DNA of 64,000 nucleotides from Lojkania enalia. Its lineage: Eukaryota > Ascomycota > Dothideomycetes > Pleosporales. Shown one piece after another: positions 1 through 11,039 of this stretch. Within the stretch, counting starts at the first letter, position 1. Every line of letters starts with the position of its first letter. Both the position numbers and the translations under genes were made by a program. The notes beneath the pieces were generated by a model. It ran no database searches, had not been told where the DNA came from, and was given only the letters and a program-made list of their open reading frames with translations. The DNA is taken from contig ML986607.1 of assembly GCA_010094045.1 (NCBI GenBank), positions 226,566 to 290,565 of the forward strand. The letters are read 5' to 3'.

Positions 1-612
<612 letters not shown>

Positions 613-1210
613 TTTGGCCTGCTAGGAATTCGAAAGACTAAGGATGAGAATATGGATATGGATATGGATGAAGAAATGTATATGTATGGCGCGGCCGAAG
701 GGGCCAGTGGGTCAATAAGCTGATGATTCCGTGGTGGAGAGTCCGTCGACGGTGTAAACTATTCGCACCCAGTCGCCACCAACAACGTCGTCCAATGCAC
801 TTGAGGCTTTTCTGGGCGAGTGAGGAGGGCCCCGGCGAGAGAGAGAAAGGACGGAGGGAAGCAAGGTAAGGAGCACCCACTGGGGCAAATGTTGACTTAT
901 TATGCGCTACCTAGTCGCGGCTTTCTTTCGTCGCCTTTGAACACGGCACACCACACCCCTACGGCCCGTTGGCTGCAGAACTAATCCAGCTATACTATAA
1001 CCGGTACAATATACGATCGCCGAATTTCTTGGTCGCGATTGCGCCATAGCACGCGGGCGTTTTGTCACTTCTGTTTCCTTCCGAGGATGGTAGACAAACT
1101 CGCGCGAGGCCTTCTGGGCACCAGCCTCATTTGCCTATCACTGCCGGCTCCGCATTTTTNNNNNNNNNNNNNNNNNNNNNNNNNNNNNNNNNNNNNNNNN
1201 NNNNNNNNNN

Positions 1211-1246
<36 letters not shown>

Positions 1247-1502
1247 GGAGAGTATTTTGATTTATTCTGGTTTTCTTTTATTTTGATCTGGTGATGATTG
1301 GGGATGGACGCTCTATCTATGCATGCCTATCTCAAACCCAATGGTTTCTAACTTCTAAGCTCCAAGGAGAGCACCATGTTCAGTCAACCCCACTAATTAC
1401 CGCCCATACACCCTGACTCCGAATGACTAGATGACCTGAACGCCATTGCTAAAATGCTCGAATCAGTCCGCTCAAAACGTTGTTCAATGATGAGATTGAG
1501 CC
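613..1502. other. Intergenic region between MET3 and MET16 with an assembly gap
   Basis: No gene is visible. It contains a 51-base N-run (1160-1210) followed by a run of about 33 T (1213-1245). It should hold the MET3 promoter and the MET16 3' end. Short open frames crossing the N-run are artefacts. Confidence 0.7.
1160..1210. other. Assembly gap (51 N) abutting a poly-T tract
   Basis: The N-run begins after a short T run and is followed by GG and about 33 T. The homopolymer probably broke the assembly. Confidence 0.97.
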
Positions 1503-2468
1503 TTATGCAACCATTGTCACGTTCTGCAGCGCTTGGCTTAACTCCTCTTCCTGTTGCTTCTGCGCCTGCTGCATTAGAAACTGTGCATACCTCGATTTCG
1601 GGTTGTGAATTCCGCACTCGGTCTTCGTGCGACCCTTCCAGCGCCCCGAGCGTTCATCCTCTCCCGCAGCAACGGGTTGTGTAGAGTGCCAGTCGCCGAC
1701 GCTCTTGTAACCGCGTTCCAGGAGCTCGTTGTACGGTACCTTGTTGGCGTTGACATATTCCTGGACTTGGGCGAAGCTCCAGTTCGCTAGCGGGTTGACC
1801 TTTATCATGCCTGCATCGTCAATTTCAATGATGTCGAGATCGCCACGCTTTCCACCCTGGCTCCTTCGGCGACCGGTCAAGACGGCCCTAACTTGGAGTT
1901 CTGAATAGGCACGTTCTGCTGGCTCGACCTTGGCAACGTAATCGTAAAGCTCTTCGTTCGTCTCCCAAAGCTTGTCGCCGTGCTTTGCAACGAAGTCATC
2001 TGCGGTCTCGCAACCCTCGGGCTTGTAGACGTGGATGGTGGCGCCATACCGCCGTCTCACCCGGTCAACAAGGGATAGGGTCTCCTCGAAGTGGTAGAGG
2101 GTATCCAGGAAAATCAGGTCAACGTTGTGCTTGATGGGACCGCCCAGCTTGGAGAGCATGTCTACGGTTACTAGACCAGTGAGGCCAAATGCGGTGGTCT
2201 GGTATAGCCCGGGTAGTGATGTAATGCACCAGCGGAGGATATCTGGAGCAAGTCAGTAGATGCAGGACGATGGAGATGCTATGGATCCCACCGACATACC
2301 TTGAGGTTCGAGCTGCTGCAATTGGGCGTTCAAGAACTTGAGATGAGGCTTTGTGAAGTAGACCTCTGGGAAGCTTGCCTCGCTCGAGGCGCCTGATGCA
2401 TATCCAGACTCCGCATCGCGGATCGAAGGTGAGGCCACATAGGACTCCTCGTGGGTTTGCAGCGCCAT
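1503..2468 (-). CDS. MET16: PAPS reductase (phosphoadenylylsulfate reductase, thioredoxin-dependent)
   Basis: Reduces 3'-phosphoadenylylsulfate to sulfite using thioredoxin, in the cytosol; two steps after ATP sulfurylase. Two exons, 2468-2300 and 2242-1503, join in frame to 302 residues, the usual length for fungal Met16. The splice restores EPQDILRW. Landmarks are the nucleotide-binding region TAFGLTGLVTVDML (about 85-98), VDLIFLDTLYHFEETL, and the C-terminal KTECGIH motif, whose cysteine (about residue 266) is the catalytic nucleophile of the family. The C-terminal tail is Gln/Glu rich. A TCACGTG element lies about 40 bases upstream of the ATG, a site class bound by Cbf1-type regulators of sulfur genes in yeast. 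No defect is seen. Confidence 0.96.
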
Positions 2469-2508
2469 TTGGAGGGATAGAAATCCTTTTTGGAATCAAG
2501 AAGGGAGG

Positions 2509-2515
2509 CACGTGA
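2509..2515 (-). promoter_or_regulatory. TCACGTG E-box / Cbf1-type site upstream of MET16
   Basis: TCACGTG reads on the minus strand 41-47 bases upstream of the MET16 ATG. Cbf1 binds this core at yeast sulfur genes including MET16. Its function here is inferred; it could lie in the 5' UTR. Confidence 0.4.
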
Positions 2516-3636
2516 GGTTCGTGAAGCTCAAAGAAGTATAATTGATAGTTGATACTCCTGGATAGCTCGCTAGTCTGAAGCAGCGAATGTACAGAATTCG
2601 GCGTGGAAACTTGTTCAAGAGAATAGATTCATCCACGCAGAAAATATATCCTTCGCCGACAGCGGCCTGTCTTTGAAATCGACACTGAGAAGACACCATG
2701 ATCGAAGCTGAGCACGCCATCCGCGCTAGCCCGAAAAGTTTTTCCCCGAACAAAAGGCACCATATTTCGCCAATCACATCATGCGGCTGAACGAGATCGA
2801 ACCTGGTCATCGACTTGCCGGACGGACGAAACGTTTCGCGGACCGTGCCTGAGCATCACTCATGGCGTGCAAGGCCGTCGGGCCTGACGTAGACCGCCAT
2901 GTTGAGGCCGTTGTTGCAGCGTCAGCCCTACCCACATTTGAGAAAACCACAATCATGACCTAAAGAACAAACGCGAGGACGCAAAACAAGAATAGGCAAG
3001 AAAATAATAGGAGAAAAGTAACATGGAGGACGTCGTTTAACGCAACTTGGCCAAGCCTGGGGTACTGCATGGCCTAGCCATACCAGAGTGGAGTAATCAG
3101 TAATGGCGTGATTGAAGAATAGAGGGTCGGTTTCAGCGCTTGCATGCTGCAGGATGTGCAATCACAAGGCGCAGCATTCGGAGAGTCGTCGCCGCGGGAT
3201 AGCCGCCCGCCCGCAACATGAGATTATGGTAAAATACACGGTGAGGTCATCGCGAGAGCAAACGAAACAAGAATGAGATGAGGGACGGTGTTGGGCGGGG
3301 AAGTGGCGGACTTTATCATCGAAAAGCCGGCTAGCCTCAAACAGTAAGGCGTCATTTGTCAGTCTCGGTTCCAACATATAATTATTGTACGATGCCCGGT
3401 GGTCTGTTCCTGACAATGTTTGCTTGTCTTAAGTCATAGAGGACTTGAAGGGGGCCTTCGAGGATTTGTGTCAATATTAAGCATACGGCCTGTTTTAAGG
3501 CACGTTCTTGACATAATTGCCTGTGATGCAGTGCAAACTTCCAATGCAAGATCAATCTTGACATTACGACCTGCGTGCTGGGTTCTTGCGCCCTTCCATC
3601 TCGAGTCACCAGAGTGGAAACGGCCCAAATCTACGG
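2516..3636. other. Intergenic region between MET16 and the UFL1-like gene
   Basis: About 1.1 kb with only short frames without recognisable motifs. It must contain the rest of the MET16 promoter and the 3' UTR of the UFL1-like gene. No RNA gene or repeat is seen. Confidence 0.5.
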
Positions 3637-5654
3637 CTAGGCTGCATTCTCTCTCATCTTATCCTTATCCTCAGGCGTCAAGGTTCCCGCTTTTGCTGCC
3701 TCCTTCCACTTCTCAAGCTGTGCGTATTGCTCGGCATCCAAGGAAGACTTGAGCTGTTTCATTAGCTTCGGCGCGAACTTCCCCGTAGCGTAAACCACCC
3801 CCGCATTATTCTTAGCGAGCAAGACAATAACAAGAGTCAAGAACAGGATCGGTCCATCAGACTGCTTCTTCCGTACTCTCCGGCCCATATCCTTCACAAC
3901 AGTACTTTTAGCCTCCGCAAGCGCAGCAGAATCAAGATCTGGAATACCCTGCTTCTTGCAGAACTTCTCGATCATCGCCACGGCCCCGGCTGCATCAGTT
4001 ATGCTAGACTTCGATATGGACTCTAACTTCTGAATATTCTTCTTCGATCTTCTGCTTCGAATTAATCCTTGTGTTCTGGCTTTCGCAATGGACTCTGGAA
4101 GGAGTTCTTTTTGGAGGTATGTAGACAGAAGATCCGATAGCTGGTCTCGCAGTTTAGTATCCTCAACCGCTGTGAGACCCTCTAAGTAGTTGCGGGCTCG
4201 TGAAACAACACGATCATTCCAGAATGTGGACAGATCCGCTTCATTCTTAGCTTCCAAGTTCGATATTTCGCTCCAGAAATGAAGATCAGCAGCTTTCTGG
4301 ATATCTTTGGTTTCCATCAGAACATGAAGCAGCGGTTCATCGCTGGATATGGCCTCCATGACTCTCGACAATTGAAATTTGATATCACTGTCTGGTCTCT
4401 CGTTGAGCAAATCCCATTCTCTAGAAGCGTACCGCCCTACGGCTTGTAGAAGTGATATGCGCTCATCATCATATTTCTGAATGGTCAGAATGTAACGGCC
4501 TACTCTACGCCCCCCCGATTGAGCCGTTGGTGTAGCTTGGTCACCTTGTTGTATGGACGGTCCCAGTAGTAGTTCCTCTGACTTCTGATACAGTTTGCCT
4601 TGAACGGCTGTTGGGAGGTCATCCTCAACTATTCTCTGGCATTGTGTTTCCATGAGCAACAATAGCTAGAGTGAGAACTAAGGCAATGACGAGATAAAGC
4701 AATGAATTAAGGTGTACTTACGGCAAGATCAGCATAGCCCTTGTTTTCTAGCTTGCTTTTACTCTGCCCCACAACGTCCGCAAGCCATGTTTCAGAGATG
4801 GCATAAGGCTTCTCAATCGTTACTCCAGGGCAGCCACTGAGGTGATTCTCGATCTCTCTCAAAGTAGGATATAATTTGCTAAATTTTCTTGCGAATTGCT
4901 GGAGATCGATGTACGCGATACTCCCATTCCTCAGTTTATTTATTTCTTCTTCACTATTCCTCAGAACAGATTCTCTCAGAATGCAGCGTATTAGATCGGA
5001 TGATTCTTCGATATCCCACTGATCCGTCGTATCAGCCGTTCTAAGGAGTCCAGTGATCGTTTGGGAAATAAGCCACAACGGAGGGCTTCCTGGAAGTGAA
5101 TTTGTTCTTAGCTCAACTGGAGCAAGACTTCCAATCGATACTTTCAGGATATTTTGGATCTCATCTTCAAGCGCCTTGAAGTATGTAGTGCTAATGAGAT
5201 ACCCGTTAACTTCAGTTAAGCCTTGGTCGGCGCCAAGCAACGAATCGATGCTATCGATATGATGATCCCGTAGAAAGTTGGGTTTAGAGATCGCTTGATT
5301 CAAAACTAATGACTGTAATTCGGCTTCCAACGCATCTCTCTGAGACTTGGGAATTATATCGAGACGGTCCTCGCTTAGCAAAGCTAAAGACGGGATTGCT
5401 TCAACGAATTGAATAATGATACTTGAATCAAGGTCCAGCTGTCGAGTTAAAAGAGGTATAGGTATTCGCTGAGTCTCTATTGTGATAATGTTCCGAATTT
5501 CCCGGTAAGCGTGCTGCTGCGTGACTAGGCCGTGCTCCGACTTCGCCACGAGTAGTGGCGGAAAACTATCCAGTAATCCGGGATTGTTCGAAGCCAGAAC
5601 CTGATGGGGAGGTATTAGTCGACATAGACTCTGAATATCCTCTTCGGAGAACAT
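3637..5654 (-). CDS. UFL1: UFL1-like E3 UFM1-protein ligase
   Basis: UFL1 is the scaffold-type E3 that transfers the ubiquitin-like UFM1 to substrates, with DDRGK1 at the ER. Two exons, 5654-4722 and 4665-3637 (GTAAGT donor, 56-base intron), give 653 residues; animal UFL1 is about 790. The N-terminal segment AYREIRNIITIETQRIPIP followed by LLTRQLDLDSSIIIQFVEAI parallels the UFL1 pattern ITPAQISKEMRDEL...VNIVDLQQ...IENRI. The C-terminal part (GPILFLTLVIVLLAKN, then ATGKFAPKLMKQLKSSLDAE) aligns with the UFL1 C-terminal helix pattern APGRxVPQIIxFLNSKIPEDQ. A basic stretch RSRRSKK lies mid-protein. It is divergent from the uS14m gene, with a 330-base shared promoter. UFMylation is reported as lost in many fungi, so partners should be sought. 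The family assignment is a motif-level inference. Confidence 0.68.
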
Positions 5655-5984
5655 GGTGAGCTAGAGCCTTGTCCTAGCGGCGAAGGATACAAGCGGCCGG
5701 GTGGCAGATCACTATGGTCGGAAAAGAACCCAAATATCTATGAGAAAGTCTGAATAAGTATCCCGTAGGTCGGCCGAAAATTTACTCAAGCTTTTACACA
5801 GTCGGTCACTATTTAGGAAAACATATTTCTAAAGATAAAGGGAAGTTCGTAGATCTACTCTGAAGAAAGCGCTCGCTCCGCATGATCTCATCACCCGCTC
5901 CGAATAATCTTGGCGTTCATCCTCACATGCGAGGCATTGCCATCTCTGCACCCCAGCGAATCTCTATCCCCCACTCCCACCATC
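5655..5984. promoter_or_regulatory. Shared divergent promoter, UFL1-like / uS14m
   Basis: 330 bases lie between two start codons pointing apart. No specific site was recognised. Confidence 0.5.
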
Positions 5985-6552
5985 ATGTCTCAATTTCGGG
6001 CTAAGAAGCTCGACATTGGATGCTTTATCAATATTCGAAACATCCGCGACCACACAAAGCGAAAGGTTTTTGCCGCCAATGAGCCGGAAGTGTATGCACA
6101 ATTTCTTCGATTGCATCACACCATCAATTGTGTCTCCCTATATAGTTGTCCTTGAGCAAATATCTAACGTTCAATCTACAACACAGGCAGGCCCTCCGAT
6201 ACATAGTCCGCAATACCACTTTTCCGCAACGTGTACGGGCGCAAGCCCAGCTCCAGCTATCACAAATGCACTGCTACACGCGATTTACCCAAATCAAGAA
6301 CAGATGTATCATGGGAGGCAGGGGAAGAGGTATATTAAGTGATTTCAGGATGGGTAGAGTACGTGCTGCCTTTACCATGGTCGCTAGGCCTACGGCGACC
6401 CCGAAAGCGACCCAGAAAGCGACCCAGGATTGCAAAGTCAAAGCTTTGTAGAAAGGGAAGAGCAAATGGCTAACGAATTTGTCTTACAGTACCAATTCCG
6501 AATTAATGCCCTCGCTGGAAATCTACCCGGTGTGAAGAAGGCTAGCTGGTAG
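5985..6552 (+). CDS. MRP2: Mitochondrial small-subunit ribosomal protein uS14m (Mrp2 family)
   Basis: Structural protein of the mitochondrial 37S ribosomal subunit head. Three exons, 5985-6091, 6187-6358 and 6490-6552, give 113 residues, the normal size. The frame reads MSQFRAKKLDIGCFINIRN, then FAANEPEVQALRYIVRNTT, the S14 signature MHCYTRFTQIKNRCIMGGRG, and the C-terminal YQFRINALAGNLPGVKKASW. The last exon is only 21 codons including the stop and is confirmed by the conserved ending KKASW. No zinc-ribbon cysteine set is present, as is usual for this mitochondrial form. The 5' neighbour is the divergent UFL1-like gene. Confidence 0.96.
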
Positions 6553-6994
6553 GTGGAAGAGTGGTAGATCATATGGATGCCAGATACGAGTGCAAGATTA
6601 CATGTATAATATTTAAATGGAGGGCGAGGCTTTGGAAGGCGTTTGGTGTGATTGTAGATATATGCATGTAAGAATATGAAAGAATTCGGAGCCCACTTAC
6701 GATCACGGTACACGGCCTCCTTGCATACCTACTCATTAGGGAAACAACCACGCAGCCCTGATTTCTTTCACGCATAAATCGGAATTCACCGATAATTGCT
6801 TCACCGCCTTATTCATGAAGCAATCCATCTTCAGGCGCAGTAAATAAAACATCCACACCCAAACCTTTAAGCCGACCGCTATACATCCACAATCCAACCA
6901 CTCCCGAACAACTAGGTCGCGCTCTACCCATCAGGGACAATAATTCGTGTTTAATAGCGGCGACAGGTGGAACAGCGTGCTGTCTTCATCCAGC
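6553..6994. other. Intergenic region uS14m to Arb2-domain gene
   Basis: 442 bases with no convincing frame. It holds the uS14m terminator and the promoter of the Arb2-domain gene. Confidence 0.5.
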
Positions 6995-8835
6995 ATGTTC
7001 CGACGCAACGAGAGAGGGCTGCCGCGTGACGCCTCATACCCGGCTGACCTAAAGAAGTTGGGGTAAGGCGATCTGATCCTTGATCCGTAACTTCTGTCTT
7101 CCACTTCAGGCATGATTGAACCAAGCTAATTCCCTATAGATATTTCATCAACACGGACGGCCACATCCGCATGATCGATTACCCAGACAAGGATTTCCTC
7201 TATCACTTCAGTAACAACGACCGCCACAATGAAGTCCACCGCGAGGCCATGCAAATCTGCCAGCGCCAGGAAGTCATGAAGCGTCTCTCCGCGCTCGGAA
7301 TCGAGAAACTATATCTCCCACAGCTGAGCTATGGCAAGCCCGACGAGCCGCACGTCCCGATTCTGGCGCCACCAGCACACATCTTAAGAAGCAGGAATCG
7401 CGTTATTGTTATTATCAACGACAACCAGCAGGACCTGGGTATCCTAGCTTACCGCCAGCTACAGCGCGAACTCGGCTTGAACGGCGGGTCCATCGTTGAC
7501 TTCACCAAGGAGCTCATCACTCGCAGCAACCCATCCCTCTCCGCCACGCTCTCAAAAGACGGCGCTGGGCTTGAAGACAAGGAGGCGGACACGCCCGGCC
7601 TCATCGTCATGAATACCGGCCAACTCTTGTTCTCGTACAAATTCCACACTGCGCTGTCGACCCGCAGCTGGGGGGCTTTGCCGCGGAAATCCATATGTCA
7701 CAGCAGCCTGATCATGCACGAGGAGAACAGGGTCAAGGGAAACGAGTGTCCAAAGCTGCATATTAAATACGTGTGGGAGCATGTGGTTTGTAATCCCGAG
7801 TTTGTGGATCCGGACGCGCAGGTATATGTCATTGCAATTGAGAACGGAGCGGGTTTGTTTCTGAAGTTACTGAATCGAGACTGTGAGTTCGGGTTCTTCC
7901 TCTCACCCCTGCTCTCTCCAGTTCTCGCTCCATTTTTTCTCTTTCTATTTAAATTTCCATTTACGTTGCATACGATGGGTAAATATCGCGTACGTGCAAC
8001 GAAACTAACAATTAAAGGGGACACCTTCGCCGACCGCCTTACCGCTTTCGCCCCCATCCAATCCAACATCACAACCTCACAACTCCCCAACCCGCTCCTC
8101 CAAACCTTCCTACACGCCCGCGCCCGTCAATGGAGTGTCGCGACGCTCTCTAGCGACCCGCGCGTCTGCGTCGAGACGCCCAAACCGCTGCACTTGAACG
8201 AAGAAAAGGAAGAAGCAGACATGGACATGGAGCCCATATGCCCGATGTTCGGCGGCGGCGAGTACGGCATTGGCGAGTGCGTCTTCACAGATCATTGCGT
8301 GCAGAAGTGCGTCCTAGATTTCTTCGACGAGGTCGAAAGGAGCCCGGGGTTCTTTTCGAATCCAGAGTTTGTAGTCAGTGGTTCTGTTCATGGGGGAACG
8401 GAGAGGACGTTCGATGATAAGGATGGTGTGGAAGTGGAGGAGCAAGTCTTTGGGTGGTCAGAAGAGCAACAACTCTCAGTCGAGCAGGCCGAGGTACAGT
8501 ACATGAGAGAGCAGATCCACCGTATGCACGATTCGTTGCGCAAGACGCCCGATAAGGATGAATTCTCGACCGGCCGCGCCAATTTACAGAAGCGTATCAA
8601 GAAGGCGGAGACGAAGCTCGAGGTGCTGATTGCAAAGGCCGAAATAGCAGCCAAGAAAGAGGGAGAGAAGGCCGCTGAGCAGAGCAGTGTGGTGGATGGC
8701 GAGAAGTGGGAGACGGTGGACCAGGGACCGAAGGTTGAGATTGCCGGGAGTATGGTGGATAGGGAGTTGGTAAGGGGTGCGGGGCTGTTGGATATTGCAG
8801 AGGAGGAGGAGGAGGAAGAGGGAGTAGGGGGTTGA
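6995..8835 (+). CDS. Arb2-domain protein (fungal, C-terminal coiled coil)
   Basis: Three exons, 6995-7062, 7140-7882 and 8018-8835, give 542 residues. The start MFRRNERGLPRDASYPADLK plus YFINTDGHIRMIDYPDKDFL and the following NDRHNEVHREAMQ match the N-terminal signature of the Arb2 domain (residues 15-350), an alpha/beta-hydrolase-like fold. It is named after the S. pombe Arb2 subunit of the argonaute siRNA chaperone complex and is also fused to some histone deacetylases. The segment AIENGAGLFLKLLNRDWDTF spans the second splice, supporting it. Residues about 430-500 are a predicted coiled coil, and the tail is a Glu run. The second intron (135 bases) is itself open, so a retained-intron reading would give a spurious hydrophobic insert. 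The biochemical role in filamentous fungi is unknown. Confidence 0.85.
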
Positions 8836-9131
8836 GGCAGATGGTGGGTCTGTTCGTGTGAACATCTATTACAATTCTGCAGACGAGATATGCATGGTGA
8901 AATGCAGTGGGTATTAGGCGATCTCAGACCAGACAATGTATAATGAACCCGATAGGCTAGTATACTGGCAAAAATGCATCTAGCACAAGCAAATCGTGCA
9001 AACATGCCAACGAACAATGGAATACACATTCCACAATTCCAAATTTTATTTGATATCATGCCTAAATCCCGATCCGATCCCGGATATCCCAAACGCCTCC
9101 CAATGCATCACTTCCATCGCTTCCACCTGGC
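8836..9131. other. Convergent 3' region, Arb2-domain gene / PDCD5
   Basis: 296 bases between two stop codons. Both terminators should lie here; no other feature is seen. Confidence 0.4.
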
Positions 9132-9917
9132 CTAAACATCCTTCATCAAATCCTCCAAATCATCATCCTCCCACCCACCGCCGCCCTTCCTACTGACGAC
9201 AATCTTGCTCTCCTCCTTCTCTTGCTGCTCCGCGACGGCCCCCAACAGTTCTTTCAGCTGGTCCTCTGTGACTTTGGCGCGGAGCTGGCCGCTGCGGGCG
9301 AGCATTATGAGGCGGTTTTCGATGTCGGTAGCCCGGGACTCCTTGACGAGGCGGATGCGGGCGAGGCGGTCAGCAGCGGGCGGGGTGAGGATTTGGGAAA
9401 GGAGGTTGGCTCGTTGGTCAGCTGGGGGAAGTGTTAGCAGAGGTGGTGGTGTGAAGGGGTATTGAGTTGCTAGGGAGATTTGTGGGGATGGTGGTATAAT
9501 GGTGTACGGTGAATGTATCGTTATAATATTTTAAAATATTTATATATATATATATTAAATTAAAATTATTTTGTGGTAACTGCTCTGAAGGTTGGAGACG
9601 CATAGGGACGTCGAGACGAGTGTGCGATTATGGTTGTGCATTGGGAATCGAGGACCAGTGTAAAATAAAGATTAGGAAGGAGGTAGTATACCTTCACGTT
9701 GCCTGTAGAAATCGTCAGGCTCATCGAGTGGAATAGATAAGTATGAAGTGGTTCTACCTCTGTGCATCCTGTTCCGAGCCCTCTCCACCACCAGGGCTGC
9801 CTTGTTGCTGGCGCAGTTGCTGTAGACGGGCTCGCCGGATCTAGAGTCGCATAAGCTTGCATGAATGTGGGCGTCATTTACCATCCATCATACCTCCTCG
9901 AGATCAGCGTCAGACAT
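9132..9917 (-). CDS. PDCD5-family protein (TFAR19-like)
   Basis: Small conserved archaeal/eukaryotic helical-bundle protein. Human PDCD5 binds the CCT chaperonin and Tip60; the yeast homologue is Ymr074c. Four exons: 9917-9894, 9840-9758, an 11-base micro-exon 9702-9692, and 9421-9132, totalling 135 residues. The protein reads MSDADLEE, IRRARLQQLRQQQG, then after splicing QRQREADQRANLLSQIL. The core RLARIRLVKESRATDIENRL and LIMLARSGQLRAKVTEDQL is the PDCD5 signature, and the C-terminus is acidic (WEDDDLEDL). Skipping the micro-exon produces an immediate TGA, so the 11-base exon is needed for the frame; the 55-base intron before it has a CTGAC branch point. The third intron (270 bases) has an AT-only microsatellite near 9530-9570. 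Confidence 0.93.
9526..9572. repeat. AT-rich low-complexity tract in a PDCD5 intron
   Basis: An AT-only stretch with TATATATATATATA, lying wholly in the third intron of the PDCD5 gene. Confidence 0.7.
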
Positions 9918-11039
9918 GGTGGGGACGGACGATGGTGCAGAATGGGGTTGTGCGGGGAACGGGGACTATTGGAAAAGTTCGCGATGCATGCCGCGCTTGG
10001 CCTTGGTGGTGTTGCGGCGGCGGCGCACGTGGGGCGGGGTCGAGGGCCGGCCGGCAACCTTGGAACGGCTGCTCACTTAGCGATCCCTCCACCACCGTCA
10101 TGGGCGGGCTGCGGCTCGGGTAAGCAGTGCAGGAAAACGCAGCAAACTCGTGCGAATCGTGCAGGAAACGGACCCGATCGGGGACTATCCAGTTATTGCT
10201 TCGGCGCACATAGCAGAAGAGGCCGGGGGCCAACGGCCACAGCCCGGCGAGGCGATGCTGCAGGGTAATCAATCCTCACTGACAAGCCGCAGCCAGCCAA
10301 TAGAAGCTCAGACTCTGAGGTATATGGGTCTGCCCGGCCAATATGTATTGAGCCCTGGGTCCAAGGTAATGTGATGCCCTGGCTGGGCAAGGGAACGCCT
10401 AGGTAATAATTGAATCGTTTCTCATGCGCTGCCCGAAATAACTCGACAAAACACACGAGGCCAACGGCCGGTAACGCGAGGCCAATCCAAAGTCTGGACT
10501 ACTTCGCCCGGGCGAAACAAGGTCAAGGTGTGGCCGCAACCGTGCCTCGTCTCGCACATGCTCAGAAGCAGCAGCGTGTCCCCATCAAAGAAGCGTGAAC
10601 CAAAGCTACGGGCATACACACGGGCGCTCTCGGAGTGTTGTTTGTTTGCCGCTTGAGGTCTGCGGCATCGCTATGCATGTCCGCAAGAGGCAGGATTGGG
10701 CCTCTGCGCCTGGGCATTGGACCGTGGCGCCGCCCGCGCCTTCCCAGTCCCTCCCCGGCCCAGTCAGCATCACCTTTCCCTCTTTCCCTGGCACTTGCCC
10801 AAGCTCCCTCTCTTTCTCTCTCCACGCCATCTTCACCCTCTTCTCTTCTTCGCTGCTTCATCCCCCCTCCCCCAAACTCTCGTCGTTGTGGACTGCCTGG
10901 CCACCGCATTGCCCCCGATGAGCCGCTCCTAATTCTCCTGATCTTCTTCCTTACTCTACCGTCACTCCTTTGTCCTCCCGCACCGTGCCGCGCGCCTCGT
11001 CGCCCTGCCGTCTCCGAGCCTAGCTTTGCACACGTCAAG
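9918..11039. other. Divergent intergenic region, PDCD5 / SEC2
   Basis: 1.1 kb, GC-rich, with a pyrimidine-rich stretch from about 10735 to 11030 just upstream of the SEC2 ATG, typical of fungal promoters and 5' UTRs. Several open frames on both strands are low-complexity (Ser/Pro or Arg/Gly) and are not credited. Confidence 0.5.

Noticed and set aside
7883..8017. Hydrophobic segment inside the Arb2-domain open frame
   Set aside because: It is an intron that happens to be open (GTGAGT donor, AAG acceptor); splicing restores LLNRDWDTF.
8388..9092. 234-codon minus-strand frame
   Set aside because: Antisense of the Arb2-domain coding region; Ser/Thr-rich shadow of its Glu-rich tail.
10562..11038. 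Overlapping long frames on both strands before SEC2
   Set aside because: Pyrimidine-rich leader; the predicted peptides are Ser/Pro/Leu or Arg/Gly/Glu low complexity.
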